Below are positions 36,141 through 47,438 of a DNA stretch of 64,000 nucleotides, in pieces. The stretch covers positions 5,208,001-5,272,000 of the forward strand of contig JANUWF010000008.1 in NCBI GenBank assembly GCA_026120185.1, read 5' to 3'. The notes beneath the pieces are model-generated. The model was not told where the DNA came from. It searched no databases and saw only the letters and a list, made by a program, of their open reading frames with translations. Both the position numbers and the translations under genes were made by a program. The first letter of the stretch is position 1; each line of letters begins with the position of its first letter. Origin of the DNA: Voacanga thouarsii. Taxonomy: Eukaryota; Streptophyta; Magnoliopsida; Gentianales; Apocynaceae.

Positions 36141-36640
36141 GATTTCTAGGGATTTGATGTAGGCTTTAATGTGAGGCTCAGTAAATTGTTATCGAAGACG
36201 TTGGAATGCAATATCTTCTTTAAGGAAATTGATTTGAGACTGCCTTATCTCAAGAAGATGAAGATCCTTTTCGATAGGAGGCCTATCAAAGGGAATAAGA
36301 ATTTTTTGGTTCAGATGTTCTACCTGAATTCCTATTTTAAGAACCATGAAAGGTATAATCTGTTGAATGAATGGAGTGCTTAGGATAACAGGGTTAGTGA
36401 TATCTTTAGCAAGCATGAATGAAGGAAAAACAGATAAGGAGGACTGTTTTACCTCAATATCTGAAAGTTTAAAGCTAATCCCTAGCTTCTTACCATTAGC
36501 TGAACGAAGGCTTTCCTTAGTTTTTTCAAAATATTTTGTAAGAATAAGACCTTCTTGAATGCAGTTGAGATCAGCTCCAGTATCAAGTAGAGTTGGGACT
36601 TCAAGAATAAACGAATTTTGAATGACAAGTGTAATACGTA
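36141..36640 (-). pseudogene. EPRV-B aspartic protease
   Basis: The retropepsin active site is intact as LLDTGADLNCIQEGL (about 36597-36553), followed by FEKTKESLRSANGKKLG and a 75-codon frame (36416-36189) with MLAKDITNPVILSTPF, which corresponds to the C-terminal half of the fold. The protease would cut the viral polyprotein. The upstream MP and CP parts are missing because an Athila LTR fragment begins at 36643. Confidence 0.75.
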
Positions 36641-36642
36641 CA

Positions 36643-36750
36643 TGATAGGGGTTAAAATTATCATTATTTTTCTATTTATTTGAGGCTAATTTGATATACT
36701 TTTTATACAATAACTAGTCATATTCCTTCCTATTTGATTACCATATATAA
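36643..36750 (+). repeat. Start of an Athila LTR (108 bp only)
   Basis: tgataggggttaaaattatc, tatttgaggctaatttgatat and catattccttcctatttgat match the first ~110 bases of the LTR at 4429 in order. It cuts EPRV-B on the left and a gypsy RT on the right. Confidence 0.7.
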
Positions 36751-36754
36751 ACAT

Positions 36755-36825
36755 AGGTAAATCAACATAATTCAAGCTTTCATGATATTGTTCCTCGGCT
36801 TGTGATGCCATTTAGGTTGTCAAAT
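36755..36825 (+). pseudogene. Ty3/gypsy RT fragment left of the Athila solo LTR
   Basis: A short stretch ends cggcttgtgatgccatttaggttgtcaaat, read as RLVMPFRLSN, the same RT position as 25941-25970 on the minus strand. It continues at 38648 (NAPGTFMRL) after the inserted LTR. Upstream codons are frameshifted. Confidence 0.7.
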
Positions 36826-38647
36826 TGATGTGCTCAGATTTAGGTTATAAAAATCATACAATTTAAAGTCCATTCCCAATCAAGTTTTAATTTAAACATT
36901 AATTCCCAAATCACATATATGAGCAAGTATACCCATCATTAAGCATAGTATAGGAAATTAACGAGTATCGATCCTTAAGAAATAAGTACACACTTGTCAT
37001 TCTTCATACACTGTCTACCCTAATAACAAAATTGATTAAAAAGAAAACTAAGTCATTACAAGATATAAGAGATGAGTCATGCAAATAGATAGAAATTATT
37101 AAAGACGTAACATTGATTGACTAACAAATACCTTAATTAATCATTATTCTAGCATCGTGAAAGAATAACTTAGAGTCACTTCTTTTTCAATCTATGATTC
37201 CCTATCTTATAAGTACCTTAATAGATATATTGTTTCTCACCAGTCTTACTTAAAAAATGCATTAAACTTAGTCTTCACAGATACTCCCATATTTTAGGTG
37301 ATATAAACATGAAATTAGCCAATTGCTCTATATTCTGGGTGAAATCAACCAATCTTTGAATTACTTGAGTTCTTGTTCTTATCCTTCTTTCATAATCCAG
37401 ATAAGACATGAAATCAATTAAATTGTACTCACCCCTAACTTCATTTTTTAAGTCCATTAGAAACGAAAAATATTCAATCAATTCATCAATTTAATCAAGT
37501 AACAAAATACCAGAAATAATAATCAAATGATTTAAAAACTAAAGTCAATATAGCCTCATGAATTCAAGAACAACATCTAAATACAATTAAAATAATAATC
37601 TCATTATTATTCAAGAAAAATAAAATTAAAAAAAAAAGAACTCATAGACAAACCCTTTTCCTCTTTAATTGCAACCCTTCTCGAACAATGCTCATATTCT
37701 TAGTGGATTCAACTCTTAGTGGGTGATTCTTCTTTTTTATCTTTGTATCCATCTCTCTTCTTATATATCCAATTCTTGAAATTTATGTGTATTTATAGCT
37801 TGTTAAGATGCCAAAAATATTCCTCAAGACTTCTGGTCCAAGTATAAGACAAATAGCAAAAATGATTCTTGAGATCTTCCAATTCTACACTAAATCGGAC
37901 TCAAAAACCACCTTAACTCGATTAGGGCCGGCGTTGGGTTACTTCGATTGGACTGGTGCCGGTTCCACTCTGGAATTTCTCGATTCTCTGCTTTTCTCCC
38001 CTATTTCGCTTTGTTCTTCCAGATCTGAGCCAGGGCTAGTTCACCTATTTTGATCCAACGTCAGGTCTTTAATTGCAACTCTTCTCATACAGTGTTTCTA
38101 TTTTTGGTGGATTCAACTCTTAGTGAGTGATTCTTCTTTTTTATCTTTGTATCCACCTTTCTTTTTATATATCCAATTCTTGAAATTTATGTGTATTTAT
38201 AGCTTGTTAAGATGCCAAAAATGTTCCTCAAGCCTTCTAGTCCGAGTATAAGGTAAATAGTGAAAAGGATTCTTGAGATATTCCAAATCTACACCAAATA
38301 GGACTCAAAAACTGCCTTAACCCTATTAGGGTTGGCACTGGGTTACTTCGACTGGACTGGCCCCGGTTCCACTCTAGAATTTCCTGATTCTATGCTTTTC
38401 TCCCCTATTTTGCTTTGTTCTTCTAGATCTGAGCCAGGGCTGGTTCACCTATTCTAAGCCAGCGCTAGGTCAACTCTGGAAGTAGACTTTTTCGCATAAA
38501 AATCTCTAATTTCTACACAAAAACACAAAGAAACATTTCTACAGGCAAAATATCAAATTGTTAGGGAATTAACTAGCTATTACACTAAAAACATCACAAA
38601 ATCACATCAAATAACTAAGAAAACATCAACACATTTTAGCTCTATCA
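36826..38647 (-). mobile_element. Athila solo LTR inserted in the gypsy RT, TSD caaat
   Basis: On the plus strand it runs tgatgtgctcag to agctctatca, flanked by caaat at 36821-36825 and 38648-38652. On its own strand it starts TGATAGAGC and ends gcacatca. At 1822 bp it is longer than the related 1430-bp LTR (24511-25940) because of an internal tandem duplication. Confidence 0.9.
37665..38474. repeat. 405-bp tandem duplication inside the Athila solo LTR
   Basis: Blocks starting ttaattgcaac at 37665 and 38070 continue in parallel (gtggattcaactcttagtg, ttgaaatttatgtgtattt, gatctgagccaggg). The copies differ at scattered bases, so the duplication is not recent. Confidence 0.9.
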
Positions 38648-39484
38648 CAAATGCACCTGGTACTTTCATGAGATTAATATATCATGTGTTGTGAGAATTC
38701 ATTGGAAAATTTGTTGTGGTGCATTTTGATGAAATTTTAATATACAACAAAACTTATGAAGATTATTTGCATCATCTGTAATGTGTGCTTATTTTCCTTA
38801 GGAGGGAAAGATTGTATGCGAACTTTGAGAAATGTTCCTTTTGTTTGGAAAAGATAACGTTTCTTAGCTTTGTTGTAAGTTCTAAGGGCATTGAAGTGGA
38901 TGAAGAGAAGATTAAGGCAATTCAAGATTGGCTAACACTCGCATCAGTGACTAAAGTAAGAAGTTTTAATGGGTTATCCAGTTTTTACATGCAGTTTATT
39001 AAAAATTTTAGCATACTAGCTGCCCTATTGACAGAAGTTTTGAAAAGGAATATTAGGCTTAGGTAGGGAGAAGAACAAAAAAAGGATTTTATGGAGTTAA
39101 AAACAAACTTGAGCGAAGCCCCATTACTGTCCTTACCTAACTTTGAAAAGGCTTTTGAAGTTGAATGTGATGCTAGTGTAATAGGAATAGGTGTTGTGCT
39201 AACTCAGAATAAAAAATCGGTTGCGTATTTCAGCAAAACATTGTCAGGAGCACTATTAAATTATTCCACTTATGATAAAGAGTTATATGACTTAGTGAGG
39301 ACATTACACCATTAGCAACATTATTTGTAACCTAGGGAATTCATTATTCATACTAATCATAAAACATTGAAACATCTTAAAGGACAACAAAAATTAAAGA
39401 AAAGGTTGCCAAATGGATGGAATTCATTAGTACATTTCCATATGTGATCAAATACAAGAAATGTAAGGATAATGTGGTAGCAGA
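38648..39484 (+). pseudogene. Ty3/gypsy (CRM-like) reverse transcriptase C-terminus and RNase H
   Basis: It continues from the RT stub left of the solo LTR: NAPGTFMRL, then VVVHFDEILIY (catalytic Asp-Asp is Asp-Glu), LYANFEKCSFC, FVVSSKGIEVDEEKIKAI, then the RNase H opening [14 protein letters not shown] (39160-39200), [20 protein letters not shown] and [13 protein letters not shown] (expected TDH). It breaks at codon ADALS-like VVAD (39475-39484), where the chromovirus solo LTR is inserted; the rest (ADVLSCKY) resumes at 43795. Confidence 0.85.
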
Positions 39485-41384
39485 TGTGAAACCCCACCAA
39501 AAGCCAACTTTAGAGTAAGGGGGTTGGGATGCATATCATGTCATTCTGCATAAAAATATACTTTTTAAATGATTTTATGTGTTTTAGAATTATGGTTTAT
39601 AGGTTAAATGGCTTATTTATGCTTATTGGGTAAGAAGGGTAAAAAAGTAATTTTGCTTGAGGTCAAAATAGGAAGATGGTTTGAGGTTTAGATAAGAAGG
39701 ATATTTAGGTGAGAAAATAAGAATAAGAGTTAGTGTGGTTAATTGGTTAGAGTTTTATGATTAATCTCTAAGGTCATGAGTTCAAATCCTATCACTTAAG
39801 TTTTACTTATGATTATCTTAACTATGTTTGAATTTTTTATTTTCTTATATTCCTTAAAGATAGGAATGTTGTCTTAAGAGAGACATGAAGATAATGTCTT
39901 GATCATGTGATCATGTCCTAAAAAGAATTCTAGAGGAATTCTTATTCCTTTAATTTCTCTAGCCTTGTCCTAACATTTTCATAATTTAAATTATCCATAA
40001 TCCATTAATTTCTTCTTTTAATTCTAAAAATTCTATGATAATTCCCTAGCCTTGAAATTCAAAAATCAGCCTTGAGGGATAGGGGATTACCGAAAATAGG
40101 GAGAAGAATTAGGATGGGTTCCCAAGAGAAATAGATCACCATAGTTATACCTTCAATCCTACCTTCATTTTGTTCATGATTTAGTAAAGGAAAAATCTAG
40201 AAATTTTCTAGAATTTTTGCAGGATGGTTTTCAAAAATTTCAGCCAGCATTCTTACCCTATTTGCTACCAAAAAAATGGTCATTTCATGTGAGGTTGAAG
40301 GCTGAAAATTCTGGGCATTTTCGGACTGCACAAACTTTGCAAACCAGAAATTTTCTTGTAGCAATTCGCTACTTTGGAAGCTGGAACTAAAGCCATCTCT
40401 TGGTCATCAAATCAGCTGGAACTTCCTCTACTTTTCTTCAGGAAGAAGGCTGGAAAATCACCATTAAAAGACCCTCAAACACCCCAGAAAAACGGCTGCA
40501 AATCGGGCCAAAGAATGCAGAAAATTCTGCACAAAAAACCGTCATCATTCGAAGCACTCTTGAACATTGAAAACCAGAAAATTTCCAGCTTGGGTTCTCA
40601 AGGCCAAGGCCGAAAATCACCACCCAAACCTCAGAAAATCAGACATTTTTCAACCATGGACTGAACACCATTAACCTTCATACTACCCTTGAGTGTTTGA
40701 ACTCCATGATCACACCTCAAAAAGCTCCTAAAATTACTCTATCCAAAACTCATTTGAACTTCAAATTAATTCCAGAATTTTTGCTCCATTAAAACACTCT
40801 TGTAGCAAGTTATCAAACCAGAATTTCTCTGCCATTAGAGACTAAGTTTCGGACAGCATTATAACTTGAACAACCTCCATTCTTTGCACTAAGACTAGCG
40901 TGTTCAGCTTACACCATTGAAGAGCAAAGAGACCTCCTATGATCAACCACTATTAACTAATCTTCTACCTTGAACAACTCCTTATTTTCCTTCATTTGAA
41001 TTTCAAAAAAACTGAACACTCTCTCTCCTTCTTGCTAAACCAAAACTCCTAGTTACACAAGGCCATTTGGGCAACAACAAATTCCAGAAATTCGCGAGCC
41101 ATTATCTCTCAAACTCTCTCAAAACACCAAGAACACACACTTAACCTCTTCAAGCCTAAACCTATCATAAACATCTCCAATCACTCTCAAATACTCCAAA
41201 TCACTCATGCTTAATCCCTAGTCTTCATTTCTGGCCTTTATAACACAAAATCACACAAACTAGAATTTTCAAACAGATCAAAATCAGTTTTTTTCTTGAA
41301 GGTCCCAAGAACATCAAATGGTAAAGCAAGAACAATCTTCTTGTTCTTCCTCTTCTATTCAAATTTTAATGTTCCATTTTAATG

Positions 41385-41417
<33 letters not shown>

Positions 41418-43794
41418 GGCCAAAATGGGATGATCAACCATGGTTGTTTTTTTGGACCACTAAAGGCTCTCAAACGCATGAACCTTCACTAATCAAGAAA
41501 TCTTCATCAAGTGAACGTCTATCAAGTATTTCTTCTTAAATACTCCTTTTAATTACTAAATTTATGTCTCTTAGATGTTGATAGGAAGATTGAATATAAA
41601 TGGGGGTTGAGTATATGTATGATGGGGGTGGAGTTAGGACATGAGACTAGAAATGTATGATTAGGTCTTATGGATTTTTCTTTTGAATCAATGTATGCTC
41701 ATCATGATTAGTGAGATTTATAGATGTTTGAAGCATGTTAGATGTTATGACACCAATGGTAATTAGGCTTTTATGTTCTTATTCTTCATTGAGGTCATGG
41801 ATGATGCTTATGCCTAGTAGGAAATTAGCCATGTGTTAGTATGTATTAATTCAAGTATATGTTCATAAATAGATTAGCCTATTATTTGATGTTTGGGAAT
41901 GTGTTCATAAATCTTTTCTAGCAATAGGGAAATCATGGTGAAAGCTTATTTTCTTATTAATCCTAGGTTATTTTTATTAACAAATTTTATTACTTTAATT
42001 AGAATTACTACTATATTTTTCCTATGAGATTCGAAATTGCTAGGGAGGTTTGGATTAGAATATTAATTAAAATATTAATATTTTATTAGTCAAATAAATA
42101 ATATCATTTATTAAAAATAATAAATAAAATATTTTATTATATATATATAATAAATAAAATATTAGAATTGATTAATATCAAATGACTTTGTGGATTATAA
42201 TAATTAACCTTACTAAAATTTTTATCTATATCCATGAATATTATTTATATTAAAATTTAATTATTATTTAATAATTAATAATTAAATATAATTCATTTAT
42301 TATTAATTTTATTGGTTATTTATTATCTATTAATTATTAATTAAAAATTAAGGGTAATTTATCATTTATACTATTTAAATATTACCATTTACCAATATTA
42401 TTTAGGACTTAGTATTATTAAATATTTAACGCTAATTTATTTATTAGCAACAATACTTATAATTTATTATTTGAAGCTACAACTTATTAGTATTTATTTT
42501 AGAACCCCTAGTTATTTTAACTCATCAAGTTAGATTTATTTTATAAAATATTTTGTCAGCTAGTAGTAAAGCCTTAGACATTATGGTTATAGTTAGTTGT
42601 GGTTGTAACTAGTTGAACTAGGAATTATTTATGTAAGGCAGATATGGTCCGGATGTTATCTTATGCCTTATTTTTACCCCAAGCAGGGTTAGGTTGACCT
42701 TGGAGGATTTTTGAGTTCAAGAAGAGCAAAGGATCAGGTAAGCTGCTGCATGGAGTCATTTGAAGACCAAAGTTAATGTGGCAAGCTAAACTCAATGTGT
42801 ATGAACATTTGTTCTGTAAAGGTAATTAAGGACAGTTTTCCCTTTTATTCTAGTCAAGCAAACTATTTGAGCTTAAAACAAGCAATTTTACACAAAAACA
42901 CTAAACTCTTTCTAAAATCCAAACTTTGACAAGAATTTTAGAAACCTTAATTGCTATTTTCAAGTAAGTTATTGTATGATTATTTTTCTCCGAAGTGGAA
43001 CATCATTGTTAAGTACTCAATAAGGGTAGACTACTAGGACTAGCCTTTGAAGGGTTAGGGTAAGTCTCTCAGTAGGTGGCCACCTATGAGGGGTGAGTCC
43101 TTCCCAAATAGGATGCCAGTCTAGTAGGTCATATCGGTCCGAGCTAGCAAGTTTAGTTAAGTAGACTATGTGTTTTCGAAGGGGACAACCGGTAAGTTTG
43201 GGTGTAGAGATGGAGGAGTATCTCACCCGGTAGGCCGTACACCTACCTTGTGTCAGTATGCTCAACGTGTGGCATTTTGATCGATATATTGTCATGGTGC
43301 CCAACGTGTGGTGCCATGGCTACCTCTTTTGAATGGTTATATTTATTGTGCACATGCATATCTTGGAAAACAAAACACCACTCTTCATTTACGACATTTA
43401 TTTGATGCATGCCAGCATTTTCTCTTATGAAACTATCACAACTTGCATACATGAATTGTTTTACTTGAAACACCCAAAGCACACACGGGCTTACTGAGAT
43501 TTTTATCTCACCACCTTTTATACCATGTTTTCAGGTCGATTATGCTATGAAGGTCATTAGCTAGAATGTTGCCTACGCTTTGAAGACTTTCTGTTATTTT
43601 TCTTATGTATTGCTTTTGAGAGACAGTAGTATTTATTATTTCTGAATTTGTTCATGTATTACTAGATTGTAATAAGTTAAATTTTGCAGTATTTCTTTTA
43701 TTTTATTTTGTGTGTCTTCATTATAAAGACCCATTGTCTTGTGGACGGGGCGACATCCCTTGCCCTAATGGGGCATAGGTAGTGGGGTGTTACA
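39485..43794 (+). mobile_element. Chromovirus solo LTR (4.3 kb) inserted in gypsy pol, TSD gcaga
   Basis: It begins tgtgaaaccccacc and ends gtggggtgttaca. The target gcaga is duplicated exactly at 39480-39484 and 43795-43799, interrupting the RNase H end motif of the gypsy pol. Blocks shared with the LTR at 19647 include tataaagaccc... ggacggggc and the gtactcaataagggtagac region (43012). A tRNA-like segment (39730-39795) lies near its start. A CT run is at 41392-41418. The 93-96-codon frames inside are not recognisable proteins. Confidence 0.93.
41392..41418. repeat. (CT)n microsatellite inside the solo LTR
   Basis: It is an uninterrupted CT run in the 5' leader-like part of the LTR. Confidence 0.9.
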
Positions 43795-45307
43795 GCAGAT
43801 GTATTATCTTGCAAGTATGTGCTTTTAAATTCTTTAGATACAAAATTACTTGGTTTTGAGCTTATTAAAGATTTGTATGCAATGGATGAAGATTTTAGTG
43901 AAGTTTATAATGCTTGTGAAAAATATGCTTTCCATAAATTTTATACGCATGATGGGTTTTTTATTAAGAAATGTAGACTTTGCATACTAAAGGCCTTACT
44001 GAGAGAATTGCTAGTGAGGGAAGCTCATAGAGGAGGATTAATGGGACATTTTGGGATTTAAAAAATATTAGATATTTTGCATAAGCATTTCTATTGGAAA
44101 AAAATGAGAGGAGATGTAGAGAAGCATTGTAATTCGTGCATTAGATGTAGAAGGGCCAAATCTAAGTTATTACCTCAAGGATTATGTACTCCTTTACTAC
44201 CACTAATGCACCATGGTTAGACATCTCTACAGATTTCATATTAGGATTGCTAAGAATAAAAGAGGGGAAGGATTTCATCTTTGTTATTGTTAATCATTTT
44301 TCTAAGATGGCTCATTTTATTCTTTGCACAAAAATTAATGAATGCTAATTATATTGTAGGTTTATTCTTTAAGGAAGTGATAAGACTGCATGGGATACCA
44401 CAGAGTATTGTATCGGACAGGGATTCAAAGTTTTTAAGTTATTTTTGGAGAATATTATGAGCAAAACTTATAATTAATTTGTTACTTTCTACAGTTTGTT
44501 AACTATAAACAGATGGACAAATGGAGGTTATTAACCGGGCCCTAATTACTACCAACAATTATTAAGAAGAACCCGAAAAATTGGGAAGAATGCCTTCCAC
44601 ATATAGAATTTGCCTATAACAGAACTATCCATTCTACTGCGTCATATTCTTCATTTCAAGTTGTATATGGTTTTAATCCATTAACTTCCTTAGATTTATC
44701 TCTCTTGCCTGTAGATGAATGTTTGAACCTTGATGGCAAAAAGAAGGTTGAAATGGTGAAGTCTATGCACGAGAAGGTTAAGTCCCTAATTTGAAAATGT
44801 AATAAGGCAATAGCATACAAATGCAATCAAGGAAGGAAGTAGGAGATATTCAAACCAGGAGACTGGGTTTTGGTGCATTTGCACAAAAAGATATTTCCCA
44901 CCTAATGCAAATTAAAACTCAAACCACGAGGGAATGGACCATTACAAGTTCTTGAGCGATATGGAGATAATGCTTACAAGATCGATCTACTGGGTGAGTA
45001 TAATATAAGTTCTACTTTCAATGTGACTAATCTTTCTCCTTATGATGTAGGTTATGATTTGAGGATGAATCCATTCCAAGAAGGAGGAAATGATAGGAAT
45101 CAATCTTGCCAAGAGGACCAAGGTCAAGAAAGGAGAGAAGATGGAATCGAAGAAAAGCAAAGCTTGCCTAGTCCGTTAACGAGAGCCCGTGGTAAACAAT
45201 TTTGACAAAAGCTTCAAGCATATTTACATGCCCATTTGAATTGGGATGGCCTATGGAAAACATTGGAAGAATTGCAAGAACATAATTTGCTATTGGTTCA
45301 AGTATAA
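43795..45307 (+). pseudogene. Ty3/gypsy (CRM-like) RNase H end and integrase
   Basis: After the solo LTR the frame resumes ADVLSCKYVLL and continues through LGFELIKDLYAMDEDF and the zinc-binding HHCC part: LLVREAHRGGLMGHFGI, then [14 protein letters not shown]. The integrase core is broken, with [15 protein letters not shown] residues and the Asp motif [14 protein letters not shown] (44405-44445); the Glu region reads TDGQMEVINRAL (44505-44545), so its Glu is retained. The C-terminal part gives NVTNLSPYDVGYDLRMNPF and PLTRARGK. It ends near 45307 with stops. The overall sequence is most like CRM-type chromoviruses, whose C-terminus lacks a classic chromodomain. That subfamily call is from memory and should be tested. 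Confidence 0.8.
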
Positions 45308-46727
45308 AAGACAACTAGATTTTGTCCAAACAGAGGTCTCCTAGTGCTGGCTAGTGTACCATAGGGGGAGACGTGTTGCTGGGTTTTTTTTGCTAAAACG
45401 GTACTCTTCCTCCAAAGTTGAACTAGTGCGGGCCCGAATGCCAACCGAATGCCAAGCACTGGCGCTAGCCCAAATTCTAATACAGTCACTGTTTTTCCTG
45501 AACAAAACTGGTGCTATCCCAACAACCCTCAACTGGCACCTGCTGAACACTGTTTGCATGAGAATTGACCATTTCTTAGCTATTTTGGGGTCATTTTGTA
45601 ATATTAAGAGCTTAATTAGTTTAGGGTCAGAGTGCCTTTATATATTTCTGGGTTTGTATTGTAAACATATAATATATAACATTTTCATACATGAATCAAG
45701 ATGTTTCATCTTGAAGGTTTGAAGCAATGGAATGATTCTTTGTTCATCCTCAATCCAATAACAACCTAAGAGCTTAGTCCACCATTGAGTAAGTATCTAT
45801 AAACTCAAAGGATAATTTAACTTATATAATGAAAAAGGGTTCTATTTATTTGATCTTCTAGGGTTCTTGTTTGATTCTTGCTTGAATGCCCGTAATTCTC
45901 TATCTTTCTAGTTCATGATTTCATGCTAAGTCAAGGGTTTTAAGGTGTTGTTGTGGTAAACCTAAAACTACTTAGTCGTGGTTTCTAATAGCTTAGTACT
46001 ATTAGGGTTCTTGATTTATGGAAAAGGGTGTTATCCTGTCTACTTTTCTTGTTCTCTTTATGTTCTTGATCTTGTATTATGGTTCCTTTTATTTTTCCTA
46101 AAGCTAATACCTAAGCCACACTAGATCTTGAAAAGGGTTCTCCCACCAGCTTATATCAACTAGAGATTGTGGGCTTGCCAAGTTCTGTTTTTCAATCTTT
46201 CTCTTGTTCTTTCTTGTTTCTAACTTTTTATGCGTTTGGTTTTTCTTGTATTCAAACAATTGAGATTTTATTCATATTTTAAGGCTACATGTTATGGTTT
46301 ATTTTGATACTTTGAGATTTATGTATTAAAGATTCTATCTTTCATATTTCTTATATTGGATCTTGAGTTTTTATGCTATTCCGGATTTTTTTTCTTATCA
46401 ATTCTGCTGAGTTTTTATGCTTGATCAATATATTTAACTTATATAATTGAATATTTATGAATGTTAATCATTGATTGACTTGTTGTGGTTGATCTTTAGG
46501 TTAATTTTCTAAGTAGTGTCTATTGATCTTAGTTAACTGTAAGTTTTTGGCTTAGTTAAGGTTGGTAGGGAATTGCATAGTCCAAGTTGCATTTATTTGC
46601 AAGTTTTTTGGGGTATGTGCTAGCTTGATGTTGATGATGCCGTGATATGCTTATCAATCTTGTTGTTAATCTTTGAAAATTGATGAATTGTAGTATTAAT
46701 GTCTTTAAGAAAACATTAATCAACTTG
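45308..46727. other. Unassigned, probably 3' LTR or flank of the gypsy element
   Basis: It lies between the pol end and EPRV-C. It is AT-rich, with a TATA-like tttatatat near 45635 and ggcacc-like motifs near 45460-45540. Its position suggests the element 3' LTR, but I cannot fix its start or end. No coding region is recognised. Confidence 0.4.
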
Positions 46728-47150
46728 GATTATTGGTTCAAGGATAGAATCTATTTTTCCATTCTCATTATCCAATTCTCTATTCCTATTGATCTTTGGA
46801 TAATCATCCCTAATACCTTGTACTCTAAGATACCAATCAACTTCATCTAATTCTGGTTTTTCTTCAAAATGTTGTTGCCAAACATAATCTATGAGTACTG
46901 ATTCTAGAGTTTCCTCTGGCGAGAAGGTTCTGTAAATTAGAATGCCATACTTATTCATGATGTAATTCCTAGTCCTCTTGTTCGGATTTCACTAGTATTG
47001 TCATCAACAGTGATTAAATATTTGGCAAAAATTCCTTGGACTACTCTTTCCTTCTTTTCCAGTGTTATAGGTATAAACCTATTATTCCTAAGAATGGTCT
47101 TTATTTGGTCTTTATAATCAGAATCTATTATTCCGACTGTATTGGCCAAT
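46728..47150 (-). pseudogene. EPRV-C extra copy: segment near the start of the coat-protein region
   Basis: It is almost the same sequence and orientation as 55880-56305. Two frames read MNKYGILIYRTFSPEETLES (46958 downward) and DSDYKDQIKTILRNNRFIPI (47110 downward), separated by a frameshift. It starts abruptly near 46728 (attattggttcaaggata) and stops at 47150 (ttggccaatg), where the TRIM-like repeat begins. It is the minus-strand counterpart of the inverted piece at 47439-48302. Confidence 0.85.
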
Positions 47151-47151
47151 G

Positions 47152-47438
47152 GAAGCCAATTCTCCCACAAAAGCTAGCTATCATGGGAGTGACTCAGAAT
47201 CTACTTACTTTGTCCACTACGCTTCGTTGTGCAACTCTAACCCGCACCGTTGCCACTCTAACCCACACCGTTGGGGTTATTATCCCCGTTAGCACTTGGG
47301 TGAGTGCGTTGGAACTTGGCGAGAATCGAACCCGAGACATGGGGTATAAGATAGGCTCTGATACCATTTAAGGAAGCCAATTCTCCCATAAAAGTTAGCT
47401 GTTATGGGAGCGACTCAAAATCTACTTACTTTGTTCCC
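47152..47438 (-). mobile_element. TRIM-like repeat at an EPRV-C breakpoint
   Basis: Two ~64-bp direct repeats (from 47152 and from 47373, spacing 221) each hold the near-palindrome ctcccacaaaagctagct...tgggag. Read on the minus strand, ggtatcagagcct (tRNA-Met-type primer site, 47350-47366) follows one repeat. A gggttcgattctcgcc stretch is the Pol III B-box type. Small size, direct terminal repeats and primer site fit a terminal-repeat retrotransposon in miniature, but the repeats do not end in CA, so the class is uncertain. Confidence 0.6.

Noticed and set aside
40374..40664. Overlapping 96- and 61-codon ORFs inside the 4.3-kb solo LTR
   Set aside because: Low-complexity Lys/Gln-rich residues, opposite-strand overlap and location in an LTR make coding unlikely.
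47036..47371. Plus-strand ORF of 111 codons and similar 62-codon frames at 59694-60517
   Set aside because: They translate the TRIM-like repeat and recur wherever the repeat does; no selection signal is apparent.
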